From NCBI RefSeq assembly GCF_014636635.1, contig NZ_BMEO01000001.1, positions 124,001 through 188,000 on the forward strand: a stretch of 64,000 bases of DNA. Direction: 5' to 3'. The stretch comes from Marinicella pacifica. Lineage in GTDB: Bacteria > Pseudomonadota > Gammaproteobacteria > Xanthomonadales > Marinicellaceae. The position numbers and the translations under genes were made by a program. Below the pieces are notes generated by a model that was given only the letters and a program-made list of their open reading frames with translations, did not search any database and was not told the origin of the DNA. Positions 1 to 11,242 of the stretch are shown here, piece after piece (position 1 is the first letter of the stretch; each line of letters opens with the position of its first letter).

Positions 1-265
1 CCACCGTTTCCATGGAAAATGTTGACCAGGTGGTTAAGGCACCCAGAACACCGACCATGATAAAGAGTTGTAGGTTTTCCGAGATATGGGCTTGTTGACT
101 AAACCATTGATACACCCAACCCATGACGAAGCAACCCAAGACATTGGCACTGAGGGTGGCCCAGAATAATGCCAGACCGGATTGCTTAAACAGGATATTC
201 AGGCCGAAGCGACCCAATGCGCCGAATGCGCCTCCCAACATGACGGCTAAGAAGGATTTAATCAT
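1..265 (-). CDS. crcB: Fluoride ion channel CrcB/Fluc, N-terminal part (cut by window edge)
   Basis: Dimeric inner-membrane fluoride exporter that protects enolase and other enzymes from fluoride. About 88 N-terminal residues are present and the rest lies beyond position 1. Visible are a glycine-rich first helix (MLGGAFGALGRFGL), a second hydrophobic helix with an asparagine (SANVLGCF), and the family signature GALTTWSTFSME. The ATG at 265-263 overlaps the rarA stop by four bases (ATGA), so the two genes are translationally coupled. The order ftsK-lolA-rarA-crcB is common in gammaproteobacteria. The family call is firm; only completeness is unknown. Confidence 0.93.
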   Translation of the reverse strand, partial: MIKSFLAVMLGGAFGALGRFGLNILFKQSGLALFWATLSANVLGCFVMGWVYQWFSQQAHISENLQLFIMVGVLGALTTWSTFSMETV

Positions 266-1524
266 GAGCGTTGTTGACGTATGTGTTTCAATTTTTCGGC
301 GATTTTTTGTTCTAAACCCCGGTTGGCCGGCTGGTAATAAACTTGCTCACCGATTTTATCAGGAAAACCGGTTTGGCTGTAGGCGATACCACCTTCGTAA
401 TCATGATCATATTGATAACCTTTACCAAAATCGTTGTCCTTCATCAATTGAGTCGGCGCGTTGCGTAAATGCATAGGAACATCTAAAGAGCCGTATTGAC
501 GAACGTCTTTTTGAGCGGCTTTAAAAGCAGTATAGATGGCGTTGCTTTTGGCACAACTGGCTAAATAAGCCACCGCCTGGGCTAAAGCCAGTTCGCCTTC
601 GGGGCTGCCGAGGCGTTCAAAGGTTTGCCAGGCCGTTAAACACAGGCTTAAAGCTCTGGGATCGGCATTACCGATATCTTCGCTCGCCATCCGTAACACC
701 CGACGCGCAATATATAAAGGATCACAACCACCATCGAGCATTCTCGCCAGCCAGTATAATGCCGCATCCGGATTGGAGCTACGCACAGATTTATGTAAGG
801 CCGATATTTGATCGTAGAATACATCGCCTTGACGATCAAAGCGGCGGGTTTGGCCGGTGGTGACCAGTGCCACATCTTCATCTTCTACAACGCCGCCACT
901 GCTGTAATCCTGGAGAATTTCCACTAAATTCAACAGCTTTCTGCCATCACCGTCAGCCGCTGCAATCAGGGCCTGTTGTTGCTCATCTGTTAAGGCCATA
1001 GGCGGATCAAAGGATTGTACACCCTTGTCCAGTAATTCTGCGGCGCTGTCATCATCCAGGGATTTTAAAATATACACTTTAAGTCGTGACAGCAGTGCAT
1101 TATTCAGTGCAAATGACGGGTTTTCGGTGGTGGCACCGATTAAAGTGATTAATCCGTTTTCCAGATGGGGCAAAAAGGCGTCTTGCTGGGATTTATTAAA
1201 ACGGTGAATTTCATCCACAAACAGCACGGTTATGTTCGGCAAATTGGCTTTGGCCTGTTCAATGGCACCACGAATGTCTTTGACACCGGATAAAACGGCT
1301 GAAATTTGAATAAATTCAGCATCCAAGCTATCGGTAATAATTTGTGCCAAAGTGGTCTTACCGGTACCGGGCGGCCCCCAAAACACCATGGAGTGCAGCG
1401 AGTTATTAGACAGCAACCGATGTAAAGGCTTTTTCGGTGCCACCAGATGTTGCTGTCCGAATACATCTTCCAGCTTTTTGGGTCTGAGTTTATCCGCCAG
1501 TGGTTGGTGTTTAACAACGACCAT
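262..1524 (-). CDS. rarA: Replication-associated recombination protein A (AAA+ ATPase RarA/MgsA)
   Basis: AAA+ clamp-loader-like ATPase acting at stalled replication forks, related to eukaryotic WRNIP1/Mgs1. It has 420 residues, normal for the family. Seen in the sequence: Walker [10 protein letters not shown] near residue 50, Walker [16 protein letters not shown] near residue 100, sensor 1 GATTENPSF near residue 130, and the C-terminal tetramerisation region with the conserved DNAPTQLMK-like stretch (here [10 protein letters not shown]). The start lies two bases downstream of the lolA stop and the stop overlaps crcB, so the gene sits inside an ftsK-lolA-rarA-crcB transcription unit. Confidence 0.97.
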   Translation of the reverse strand: MVVVKHQPLADKLRPKKLEDVFGQQHLVAPKKPLHRLLSNNSLHSMVFWGPPGTGKTTLAQIITDSLDAEFIQISAVLSGVKDIRGAIEQAKANLPNITVLFVDEIHRFNKSQQDAFLPHLENGLITLIGATTENPSFALNNALLSRLKVYILKSLDDDSAAELLDKGVQSFDPPMALTDEQQQALIAAADGDGRKLLNLVEILQDYSSGGVVEDEDVALVTTGQTRRFDRQGDVFYDQISALHKSVRSSNPDAALYWLARMLDGGCDPLYIARRVLRMASEDIGNADPRALSLCLTAWQTFERLGSPEGELALAQAVAYLASCAKSNAIYTAFKAAQKDVRQYGSLDVPMHLRNAPTQLMKDNDFGKGYQYDHDYEGGIAYSQTGFPDKIGEQVYYQPANRGLEQKIAEKLKHIRQQRS

Positions 1525-1526
1525 GT

Positions 1527-2168
1527 TCAGTCGATGGCTTGCACCACATCCACGCCTTCGGGCGGGATAAATTCAAAGGTATCCGGAGGTAAATCGGGAT
1601 TGCGCTTTAAATCAGCGAATTCAAACACCAAGGTCTGATCCAATTGATTGTTAACGTGGATTCGGCGCAACTGATTCTTGCCTATCCCCAACAAGACACT
1701 TTTGACTTCATCAGATGACTCTTTGGGCGTTAATCTGACCCAGTTTAAGCCGTTCTTGTCACCATCAAAAGTGATATCATAAAAACGCGCGGACAGTTCT
1801 TCATTAATAATGACATAAATCGGATTGAGGTTGTTTTTCTGAGGCTTAACCGTGACTTGTTGCAAATCTTCATCATACACCCACACCTTATCACCATCGG
1901 CCACAATCAGTTGTTCAAAAGGTGACTGATAATGCCATTTAAAATAATCCGGCGCCTGCATCCAAACTGTTCCGGTGTTCTCATCAATTCTTTGACCATC
2001 ACCACCAAGTTCATACTGCGTGAATTCGGCCTGCAGTGCAGAAAGCCCCGTTCTGAGTTCAGATAATATCTGATTGGCCCGGTTGTCATTGTCACGATTG
2101 ACCGGCTTTTGCGCGACTGACAGATTCATGATAAGCAATAACACGGTGGCGATTAGAATTTTTTTCAT
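1527..2168 (-). CDS. lolA: Outer-membrane lipoprotein carrier protein LolA
   Basis: Periplasmic chaperone that takes lipoproteins from the LolCDE transporter and delivers them to LolB at the outer membrane. The start is set at 2168 because GAGGAG lies seven bases upstream of that ATG and a clean signal peptide follows (MKKILIATVLLLIMNLSVAQ); an in-frame ATG seven codons further upstream lacks this spacing. The mature part has the LolA features: an N-terminal helix (ANQILSELRTGLSALQAEFTQ), the GTVWMQAPDYFKWHY strand region and a VWVYDEDLQQV strand. It is followed almost directly by rarA. Confidence 0.95.
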   Translation of the reverse strand: MKKILIATVLLLIMNLSVAQKPVNRDNDNRANQILSELRTGLSALQAEFTQYELGGDGQRIDENTGTVWMQAPDYFKWHYQSPFEQLIVADGDKVWVYDEDLQQVTVKPQKNNLNPIYVIINEELSARFYDITFDGDKNGLNWVRLTPKESSDEVKSVLLGIGKNQLRRIHVNNQLDQTLVFEFADLKRNPDLPPDTFEFIPPEGVDVVQAID

Positions 2169-2243
2169 CAGTAAACTCCTCAAAAACACAGGTTATTATA
2201 TAAAACGATGGCTGAACCTGCCTTAAATCAACGCGTGGAAAGT

Positions 2244-4514
2244 TTAATCTTTTATCGGCGGTGGTGCCAGAACTTCGCGGGCCCCGTTATGAGCCGGGGC
2301 GGAGACCACACCGGCTTCTTCCATTTGTTCAACAATGGTGGCAGCGCGGTTATAACCCACACGCAATCGCCTTTGCACATAGGAAATAGAAGCTTTGCGA
2401 GATTCTGTGACCACAAACACAGCCTTATCATAGAGTTCATCCACATCCGATTCGGGGGCCTCGGGCAAACCGGTTTCACCCATGATCTGACCATCTTCGG
2501 TCATTTGCAAATTATCCAAGATGCCTTCCTGATAATTGGCTTCATAATGGGTGGTTAGATAATTAACCACCGAATGCACTTCGTGGTCATCCACAAAAGC
2601 ACCGTGAACCCTTTCGGGCTGACTGGATCCCGGCGGTAAATAAAGCATATCCCCGTGACCCAGTAATTGCTCGGCCCCGCCCTGATCTAAAATGGTTCTG
2701 GAATCAATTTTAGAAGACACCTGAAAAGCCATGCGGGTGGGAATATTGGCTTTAATCAGTCCGGTAATCACATCCACCGAAGGCCGTTGGGTGGCCAACA
2801 GCAAATGCACACCCGCCGCCCGGGCTTTTTGTGCCAGACGGGCAATCAGTTCTTCCACTTTCTTACCGACAATCATCATCATATCGGCAAATTCATCAAT
2901 CACCACCACAATAAATGGCAGGGCTGTTAATGTTTCTGGGTTATCTGAACCAATGCCCTCTTCGGCCAATGGATCTTTGAGGGGTTCGCCTTTATCAATG
3001 GCTTTTTGCACTTTACGGTTATATCCGGCCAGATTACGCACACCCAATGCTGCCATGAGTTTATAGCGGCGTTCCATTTCGGCCACACACCAGCGCAAAC
3101 CATTGGCCGCTTCTTTCATATCGGTGACCACCGGAGCCAGTAGGTGAGGAATACCTTCATATATCGATAATTCAAGCATTTTTGGATCCACCATGAGCAT
3201 CCGGACCTGTTCTGGGCTGGCTTTATACAACAAACTGATGATCATTGAATTAACCGCCACCGACTTACCGGAGCCGGTGGTTCCGGCCACCAGTAGATGC
3301 GGCATTTTAGAGATATCCACAATCACCGGGTTACCGCCGATACTTTTGCCCAGCCCAATGGTGAGTGCTGAGCGTGATTTGTCAAAATTAACCGAACGTA
3401 AAATTTCACTTAGGTAAACGATTTCCCGGTTACTGTTGGGGATTTCAATACCAATATATGGTTTGCCCGGAATCACATCGACAATACGCACACTTGAAAC
3501 CGACAAGCCGCGGGCCAGGTCTTTGGCCAACCCGGTGATTTTACTCGCTTTAGTACCCGCTTCGGGGTTGACTTCAAAGCGGGTTATCACCGGACCGGGA
3601 TACACCCCCACGACTTCTGCATTGACTTTAAAATCAGCCAGTTTGTGCTCTAATTGTCGAGACAAGACCTTTAATTCATCATTTGAATAACCAAAGGTTT
3701 GTTCCGGCGGATCATCTAATAACGACAATGGCGGCAGTTTGCCAGCCGGCAAACTGTGAAATAAACTGAGCTGTTTATCTTTCGCTGCACGTTTACTGGG
3801 TTTCGGTTCATGTTCAGTTTGCTCAATAACAATCGGCTGTCGTTTTTGTTGTAAATCTGCATCTTGTTGACGGCGCACTTCACGTTCAGTTTTAGCGGCT
3901 CGCCCGGCCCGCCAGTCCATAAACCGTTGCCATTGATTGAACAACCACCGCATGAAACGCAAGGTGGCACGACCTACGGCATCAGTTAATTTCAGCCAGG
4001 ATAAACCGGTGAACAGGGTGACCCCGGCCAGAAATACCGCCGACAACAGTAAGGTGGTTCCTATCACACCAAAACCCGCAAGCACAGAACGCCCCACCAA
4101 ATCGCCCACAATACCACCGCCGGAAAAAGGTAGTCCTCCGGTGCCGGCATACATATCTGATAATCCGCAACCTGCCAGTAAGGCCGCTAAAAACCCAAAA
4201 ATTTTTACTGTGGCATCTAACCAGGTTAAATCCCCGTTGTCGGTTCGATGAAAAATTCGCCACGCCAAATAGATTAATCCAAGTGGGATAAAATAAGCAA
4301 AATACCCCAGGAAATGCAAAGTAAAATCTGCCACATAGGCGCCGGTTAAACCACCTAAATTGGCTATTTGATCACTGTCTGTGGAAGCAAAGGAACCGGG
4401 ATCAGAAGGATTGTAACTGAACAGTGCCAGCAATAAATAACCGGCCACCGGCAACAGAATAAAAATTAAACTTTCTTTTATTCTGTTGCGGGTATGTTTA
4501 GAAACAGCATTCAC
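2244..4514 (-). CDS. ftsK: DNA translocase FtsK
   Basis: Septal DNA pump that clears chromosome termini and activates XerCD recombination at dif. The 756-residue protein has an N-terminal membrane domain (about four hydrophobic helices within residues 1-180), a short basic/polar linker (about 200-260, much shorter than in E. coli), and the motor with Walker A GTTGSGKS near residue 415 and Walker [13 protein letters not shown] near residue 540. The C-terminal winged-helix gamma domain that reads KOPS sites is at about 690-745. The first in-frame start codon after the upstream ald stop is GTG at 4514, with no clear ribosome site. The downstream neighbour lolA matches conserved synteny. Confidence 0.96.
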   Translation of the reverse strand: MNAVSKHTRNRIKESLIFILLPVAGYLLLALFSYNPSDPGSFASTDSDQIANLGGLTGAYVADFTLHFLGYFAYFIPLGLIYLAWRIFHRTDNGDLTWLDATVKIFGFLAALLAGCGLSDMYAGTGGLPFSGGGIVGDLVGRSVLAGFGVIGTTLLLSAVFLAGVTLFTGLSWLKLTDAVGRATLRFMRWLFNQWQRFMDWRAGRAAKTEREVRRQQDADLQQKRQPIVIEQTEHEPKPSKRAAKDKQLSLFHSLPAGKLPPLSLLDDPPEQTFGYSNDELKVLSRQLEHKLADFKVNAEVVGVYPGPVITRFEVNPEAGTKASKITGLAKDLARGLSVSSVRIVDVIPGKPYIGIEIPNSNREIVYLSEILRSVNFDKSRSALTIGLGKSIGGNPVIVDISKMPHLLVAGTTGSGKSVAVNSMIISLLYKASPEQVRMLMVDPKMLELSIYEGIPHLLAPVVTDMKEAANGLRWCVAEMERRYKLMAALGVRNLAGYNRKVQKAIDKGEPLKDPLAEEGIGSDNPETLTALPFIVVVIDEFADMMMIVGKKVEELIARLAQKARAAGVHLLLATQRPSVDVITGLIKANIPTRMAFQVSSKIDSRTILDQGGAEQLLGHGDMLYLPPGSSQPERVHGAFVDDHEVHSVVNYLTTHYEANYQEGILDNLQMTEDGQIMGETGLPEAPESDVDELYDKAVFVVTESRKASISYVQRRLRVGYNRAATIVEQMEEAGVVSAPAHNGAREVLAPPPIKD

Positions 4515-4538
4515 TTCAGTCAGTAGTCTGGTTAAAAA

Positions 4539-5600
4539 TCACAATGCTTTGAGTGCCGGGTGAATAATCTGACCTGCTTTAACATTCACACCACGTTGCA
4601 AAGCTTCAACCTGATACCAGTCAGCGGTCGCCAATCGTTGCACATAGGGCAAGATTGCGGCTGAAATGGCGTAGGTGGCGGTTCTGGGCACTGCGCCGGG
4701 CATATTGGTCACACTAAAATGTACCACACCATGTTTTTCAAAGGTTGGTTCATTCCAGGTGGTCGCTTTTGAGGTTTCAATACAACCGCCCTGGTCAATC
4801 GAGATATCGGCGACCACAGAACCCGGCTCCATCATTTTTATCATCTCTTCTGACACCACATGTGGTGCTTTGGCACCGGGGATCAAGACCGCACCCACCA
4901 CCAGATCAGCGTTGGCCACAGTATCAGCCACCAGTTGCTGGTAGGGATATAAAGCAGTCACATTGGAACCCAATGCCATCATTTGAGACAAGCGATCCTG
5001 ACGTTTATCAAAAACAACCACATTGGCACCGGATGCGGCCGCCAATGATGCGGCATGGCCGCCGGCGGCACCACCGCCCAGAACAACCACATTGCCGCGT
5101 TCAGTGGATGCCAGTCCGCCCAATAACACGCCTTTACCACCGGCAGGTCGGTGCAACAGATGGGTACCCACTTGGGTTGATATCTTTCCGGCAATAATAC
5201 TCATGGGGGCCAGCAGTGGTAATGAACCGTCTTCTAATTCAACGGTTTCAAACGCCACACCAGTTAATCCGATGTCCAACAAAGAAGCGGTCAGCTCGGG
5301 TTCTGCAGCCAGGTGTAAATAACAAAACAGTAAATGGTCTTCACGCAGGTATTGAATATCATCGGCCACCGGTTCTTTGACTTTGACAATCATTTCACAG
5401 TGTCCGTACAGATGTTCTGCATCCGGTTCAATTATGGCGCCGATGGCTTCATAATCCTGATCCGTAAAACCACTCAGGGAACCGGCATCACTTTGCACAT
5501 GTAATTCATGACCGGCTTTAATTAAGTCCAATACGGCATCTGGGACAAGGGCCACACGGCCTTCCAGGGTCTTAATCTCTTTGGGTATGCCAATTCTCAT
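4539..5600 (-). CDS. ald: Alanine dehydrogenase
   Basis: NAD-dependent enzyme interconverting L-alanine with pyruvate plus ammonia. It has 353 residues, slightly under the usual 370 or so. Seen: N-terminal MRIGIPKEIKTLEGRVAL, the substrate-side lysine in MIVKVKEP, the catalytic histidine in CYLHLAAEP, the nucleotide-binding glycine loop VVLGGGAAGGHAA, and the later DISIDQGGCIETSKATT block. A GAGGA motif precedes the ATG by nine bases. It lies 24 bp upstream of ftsK on the same strand. This position between trxB and ftsK is not the usual neighbourhood, so the gene probably moved in. Confidence 0.95.
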   Translation of the reverse strand: MRIGIPKEIKTLEGRVALVPDAVLDLIKAGHELHVQSDAGSLSGFTDQDYEAIGAIIEPDAEHLYGHCEMIVKVKEPVADDIQYLREDHLLFCYLHLAAEPELTASLLDIGLTGVAFETVELEDGSLPLLAPMSIIAGKISTQVGTHLLHRPAGGKGVLLGGLASTERGNVVVLGGGAAGGHAASLAAASGANVVVFDKRQDRLSQMMALGSNVTALYPYQQLVADTVANADLVVGAVLIPGAKAPHVVSEEMIKMMEPGSVVADISIDQGGCIETSKATTWNEPTFEKHGVVHFSVTNMPGAVPRTATYAISAAILPYVQRLATADWYQVEALQRGVNVKAGQIIHPALKAL

Positions 5601-5727
5601 AGCATAAATTCCTCATTAATATGTCTATATAACACCATATAATTATGGCACCGGGTGCAAACGCTGTCTGCGTTTAATTCGTCGGCTATGATACTAAAAA
5701 CCAACCTCACTTGTCATTTAAAAGCCG

Positions 5728-8700
5728 TTATTCCTGTGATAAGCGAGGCGTATTGTCGAAACCCGGCTTATTGATAAATTCAATGATGGCTTGTTTATTC
5801 AGGGCTTTGGAAAAATAATAGCCCTGCAACTTATGACAGCCATATTGATTTAATTGTTGCACCTGATACGCCGTTTCCACCCCTTCTGCAATGACTTCTA
5901 AATTCAATTTATTGGCTAAGCTTACAATTGAATGAATCAGTAATTGAAATTGACTGTCTTTGTCTGATAATTTTTCCACAAATGAACGGTCAATTTTAAT
6001 GACTGAAACCGGGAAATCCACGAGACTGATTAATGATGAATACCCCACGCCAAAATCATCAATTGCAATTTCAATACCTCGCTTCTTAAAATCTTTAAAC
6101 ATGGACATGGTGTTACTGTTTTTATTCAATAATGCCCGTTCAGTGATTTCCAGAGTGACGTTTGTTTTACCGGCTAATTCATATAGCCAAAACAACCATT
6201 CGTTAAACAAATGCGTTTGACAGGTAAAAATATTGGGCGACACATTCAAACTGATACCCAATGTTGCATGGTGACATTCTCCTTTTATGGATTCGATGTC
6301 TTCACTAACCTGCTTTAACACCGCAATATCAACATCAAATATGGTGCTTGTTTCTTCACATAGTTTGATTAACTCTTCGGTATTATAGTAACCGCCTGCC
6401 GGATCAGGGCATCTCATAAGAGCTTCAATTTTAATCACCTCGTGGTTATCGGTATTAATAATGGGTTGATAGTAAACTTCTATACTCTCAGTTTCTAAAT
6501 GATATTGCAGGGCATGTTTTAAATGCAATTGTTGTTGTGCCTGCTTTTGCATTTCCACATTAAATATACAGGCGTTATTTTTCCCCCTTTTTTTAGCTTC
6601 ATACATGGCCAAGTCAGCATACACCATAAGTTTTGAAGCAGTGTTTGCGTGATCGGGATAAACGGCAACGCCGATGGAAGCACTGATAAAAATAGACTGC
6701 CCCTCGATAAATAAAGGTTGGTTAAAATGTTGCAGTAGAGAATTGACCTTTTCTTTTAATAAACTGTAAGAGGTGTGGTACGTTAAAATCACGAACTCAT
6801 CACCACTGTACCGTCCGGCAATTTCATGCGGATCGCTCATTTTTGTAATAATACGTGAAAATTCAGCCAATACTTTATCGCCATAACCATGACCCAGGCT
6901 GTCATTAATATTCTTAAAATTATCCAGGTCAATAAAAATAAGGGCTGCCATGGCATGATTTTTTTCGGCTTGCTGCAGACAAATTCTTGTTTGATGGATA
7001 AAAGCTGAACGATTATACAAATCAGTTAAGCTGTCATGGGTGGCCTGATACTGAATTAACTCACTAATCTCTTTGTAATCTGTTATATCTTGAATGGCGC
7101 CAATAATCTCTTGTCCGTTTTTGGTTTCAATGGTTTGATCTGATACCACGCGTAACCACCGCTTGCGACCTTTATCATCGATATAAGGCACCTCCACATC
7201 AAAACCCTCGCCGGATAAAGCCGCCTGCATGATGTCTTTCTTAAAAGATTCTGTCAATTCGTTATTAAATAATTCCCAAAAGTCATCCACATGGGCTATT
7301 TTGTGGGGTACATATTGCCCCAGAATATCATTACCTTTGGCAGTCCATTGTAAAATATCACCTTTATCGTTGATACGCCAGGCAGCAATTTTTGCCACGG
7401 TACCGACTTCATGCAATAAAGTCTCATGGGTCTTAACTTCTTCCTGAATCAATGTCCTGACTTGTTTTCTTTTCAGCAAAAATCGAACACGAAAGAACCA
7501 CGTCATCAATAACACGGAGGCCATGAGTCGTAATAACCACAAATGATGCGCGCTGAGTGACCAGCCTGAAACAGGACTGATATACAACTTCCATTGGTTA
7601 TCAATAATATTTATCGGCACTGCCAGGGCAGACTCATGACTAATGTAGTAAGGGTTACCATGAACAATGTATTTTTTGTCATTGATATCCTTTGTTTCTA
7701 TGACCAAATTAAATTCTGAGGCCACTTTATATACGCCGGCTTTTTCGAAAATTGTATTAATATCAATAACTGCTGAAGCAACACCCCAGGGTTGCTTGGT
7801 ATCGGAAGTAAAAACACCTTGTCGGACAAAAACACCCCGACCACCTTGTATAAGTTGCGTGGGATTGCTGAAAACGGTTTTATGCTCTCTTAAAGCCCGA
7901 AAAACCAAGTCTCTTTGTGAAGGCACCTGACGATAATCAACACCCAGTGCCGGTTCGTTTCCGGCCAGGGGATAAATCATTTCAATAATTAAATCAGGGG
8001 CCGCGGCTAAATTGATTAATGCCTCTCCTTGTTCAAATATTTCAGTACAAAAGGCCTTAAACTCCTGTCTGTCAAGATCAGGATTGATGGCGATATAGGC
8101 CGCCAGATTTTTAACCAGGATAACATCGTTGTTGAGAAAGTTACCCAGCATGGTGTTTAAATTCTGAGCCGTTTGTAGGGCTTTATATCGCTTGGACTGT
8201 TCATGACTCTGGCTGATGTTGTGTTCAATCAAAACATACAATAATAAAATAATGACTAAACCAATCAGGAAAACATGTCGATATTCATGTAAGGCATTAA
8301 ACCGGACAATGATAAACACCAATATAACCACAGTGCTCAAAATGAGAAGGTACAGCCCCCATTGGCCGATATTAATTTGGGGGGAATATAAATAATCATC
8401 AATATTCCAACCTCCCTTTAATAAACCATTATTATATAAATCACTGAATATCTGGTGCCAGCGGGACAGAGAAGATTCGCCGACAGCCACATCAGGCCAC
8501 CGCATATAATCCTTCATTGCTATGGCATATAGCCTGTTATAAAGATCTCGTTCTGTATCTGGCACAAGATGATTCGGCAAATCACTGAGCTCTGCAATAA
8601 TCTCTTGTTCATGATTTAAGGCATAATGCCAACCGTCGATACTTGCTTGCAAAAAATCTTTGACCAATTGTGGATGCTGGTCAAGTGTAGCGCGATGGGT

Positions 8701-9387
8701 GAACAAAACATTGCCATAGAACAGGCTGCCTAACGCTGATAAATAAGTGACTGAGACCGATAGATTATTGTTTTGGGCATAGTATTCAGCATTCAAACCA
8801 TAGGTTAATAAAACATCCACCTCCGGCGCATTTAAATCTTTAACTTTGATTGGACCATGAACAAAATGCACTTGATCCAAACTGATTTTATGGGCACCCA
8901 GTAAAACCTTTAATTCATTGAGCAGATGATCATTATCTGGTGCTTTAATGGTTTTACCAATTAAATCATGAATTTTAACCACAGGATTGCCACGTTTTGT
9001 GACCAGAGCCGTGGCTGATTTTTGCATAATTGGTGCCAAAACAACCAACTGACCGCCATTATCAATGGTATTGAGCAATTGTAAATCATCAACCCCAAAA
9101 TCAGCCCGACCGGTCAGCACCTCTTCAATGGGGGATATCAGCTCTTCGTAGGTGTTAAAACCGGATTGTATGGAGACACGAATATCGTGTTGTTGATAAA
9201 AATTTTGCGATTGGGCGGCATAAAAACCGGCAAATTGAAAACTGGATGCCCATCGCAGTTGTAAATTAACATCTTGCTCAGCGAACAATACATTGCTATA
9301 AAACAGTATACAGCTGTATAAGAAATAAGTGCGTAATCGGAATTTGCAGGACATCATTGACACAATCCGGACTTCAATGATGCGCAT
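5728..9387 (-). CDS. Periplasmic-ligand sensor with NMT1-like, CHASE, PAS, GGDEF and EAL domains
   Basis: Predicted inner-membrane c-di-GMP enzyme of 1219 residues. Order: signal-like hydrophobic segment (20-36); NMT1/THI5-type solute-binding domain (about 40-300, starting NLQLRWASSFQFAGFYAAQS); membrane helices near 343-362 and 371-387; CHASE-type sensor (about 400-600, with ALGVDYRQVPSQRDLVFRAL); helix near 612-632; PAS (about 660-770); GGDEF (about 780-940); EAL (about 955-1205). The GGDEF signature reads SGDEF (861-865) and the position of the inhibitory RxxD site is DPHE, so that site is absent. The EAL domain keeps EALMR (988-992), ITERALL, DDFGVGYSSL, IKIDRSFV and VIAEGVET, so phosphodiesterase activity is likely; cyclase activity is uncertain. 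It is divergent from trxB. Confidence 0.88.
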   Translation of the reverse strand: MRIIEVRIVSMMSCKFRLRTYFLYSCILFYSNVLFAEQDVNLQLRWASSFQFAGFYAAQSQNFYQQHDIRVSIQSGFNTYEELISPIEEVLTGRADFGVDDLQLLNTIDNGGQLVVLAPIMQKSATALVTKRGNPVVKIHDLIGKTIKAPDNDHLLNELKVLLGAHKISLDQVHFVHGPIKVKDLNAPEVDVLLTYGLNAEYYAQNNNLSVSVTYLSALGSLFYGNVLFTHRATLDQHPQLVKDFLQASIDGWHYALNHEQEIIAELSDLPNHLVPDTERDLYNRLYAIAMKDYMRWPDVAVGESSLSRWHQIFSDLYNNGLLKGGWNIDDYLYSPQINIGQWGLYLLILSTVVILVFIIVRFNALHEYRHVFLIGLVIILLLYVLIEHNISQSHEQSKRYKALQTAQNLNTMLGNFLNNDVILVKNLAAYIAINPDLDRQEFKAFCTEIFEQGEALINLAAAPDLIIEMIYPLAGNEPALGVDYRQVPSQRDLVFRALREHKTVFSNPTQLIQGGRGVFVRQGVFTSDTKQPWGVASAVIDINTIFEKAGVYKVASEFNLVIETKDINDKKYIVHGNPYYISHESALAVPINIIDNQWKLYISPVSGWSLSAHHLWLLRLMASVLLMTWFFRVRFLLKRKQVRTLIQEEVKTHETLLHEVGTVAKIAAWRINDKGDILQWTAKGNDILGQYVPHKIAHVDDFWELFNNELTESFKKDIMQAALSGEGFDVEVPYIDDKGRKRWLRVVSDQTIETKNGQEIIGAIQDITDYKEISELIQYQATHDSLTDLYNRSAFIHQTRICLQQAEKNHAMAALIFIDLDNFKNINDSLGHGYGDKVLAEFSRIITKMSDPHEIAGRYSGDEFVILTYHTSYSLLKEKVNSLLQHFNQPLFIEGQSIFISASIGVAVYPDHANTASKLMVYADLAMYEAKKRGKNNACIFNVEMQKQAQQQLHLKHALQYHLETESIEVYYQPIINTDNHEVIKIEALMRCPDPAGGYYNTEELIKLCEETSTIFDVDIAVLKQVSEDIESIKGECHHATLGISLNVSPNIFTCQTHLFNEWLFWLYELAGKTNVTLEITERALLNKNSNTMSMFKDFKKRGIEIAIDDFGVGYSSLISLVDFPVSVIKIDRSFVEKLSDKDSQFQLLIHSIVSLANKLNLEVIAEGVETAYQVQQLNQYGCHKLQGYYFSKALNKQAIIEFINKPGFDNTPRLSQE

Positions 9388-9520
9388 CCAGATTCACTTA
9401 TTTGATTTTTAAATGATTCGACGAACATGTTGTTGTTATTATTGATCGTTTTCTCAGAATAATATAATTATACCTATTTCTCGATTAAATAAATCGATTA
9501 ATGTATCCAATTTATAATCA

Positions 9521-10532
<1,012 letters not shown>

Positions 10533-10573
10533 GGCTGGCCCATGGTTTACCCTGAATTGTGAATTGAGCGCGC

Positions 10574-11242
10574 ATGCCAATCTATTTGCCTGACTTGGTT
10601 CATTGTGGAGAATTTCCACCTGTTGATCAGGCTTTGGATGAGCTGGACGGCCTACTGTGTATGGGCGGTGACTTGTCTGTCAGTAGATTGCTTGATGCTT
10701 ACCAAAAAGGTATCTTTCCCTGGTACAATGAAAATGAGCCCATCTTGTGGTGGTCACCGGCCTTTCGCATGGTATTACCTCCACAGGCCATTCATATCAG
10801 CCGCAGTCTGGCCAAAGCCATGCGTCAGAATAAACCTCAATTTTTTTTCAACCGCCATTTTGAGGAAGTGATTAAACAATGTGCCTTCATTAAACGTCAA
10901 CAAGCCGGGCGCTGGATTCACGACGAGATGATCGAAGCGTATATAAACATGTTCAAAGCCGGACACGCTTTTTGCATTGAGGTAGAAACCAATGCACAAG
11001 TGGTTGGTGGTTTATACGGCGTGAAAACCCAGCATGTTTATTGCGGTGAATCCATGTTTTCCAACGATACCAATGGCTCAAAATTTGCCATGGTGGGCTT
11101 ATGTGCTTATTTGAACAGTCAACATATTCAGTATTTGGACTGTCAAATTTACAATACTCATTTAGCCGCCATGGGCGCACACTTAATTCCCAGAAATACC
11201 TTTATACGTGCCTTAACAACAAATCATTTTTCTGAAACATAA
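10574..11242 (+). CDS. aat: Leucyl/phenylalanyl-tRNA-protein transferase
   Basis: Adds leucine or phenylalanine from aminoacyl-tRNA to proteins with N-terminal Arg or Lys, tagging them for ClpAP (N-degron pathway). It has 222 residues. Family blocks seen: FPPVDQALDE, GLLCMGGDLSVSRLLDAY, GIFPWYNENEPILWWSP, GRWIHDEMIEAY and VVGGLYGV followed by GESMFS. It lies 41 bp after trxB, probably in the same transcript. Its last 19 bases overlap the convergent sprT-like gene. The usual downstream partner bpt (arginyl transferase) is absent here. Confidence 0.96.
   Translation: MPIYLPDLVHCGEFPPVDQALDELDGLLCMGGDLSVSRLLDAYQKGIFPWYNENEPILWWSPAFRMVLPPQAIHISRSLAKAMRQNKPQFFFNRHFEEVIKQCAFIKRQQAGRWIHDEMIEAYINMFKAGHAFCIEVETNAQVVGGLYGVKTQHVYCGESMFSNDTNGSKFAMVGLCAYLNSQHIQYLDCQIYNTHLAAMGAHLIPRNTFIRALTTNHFSET

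Noticed and set aside
1025-1207. Many antisense or shifted reading frames inside rarA, ftsK, pilQ, sucC, secD and others
   Set aside because: They lie wholly inside well-supported genes, lack ribosome sites and show no protein-family pattern.
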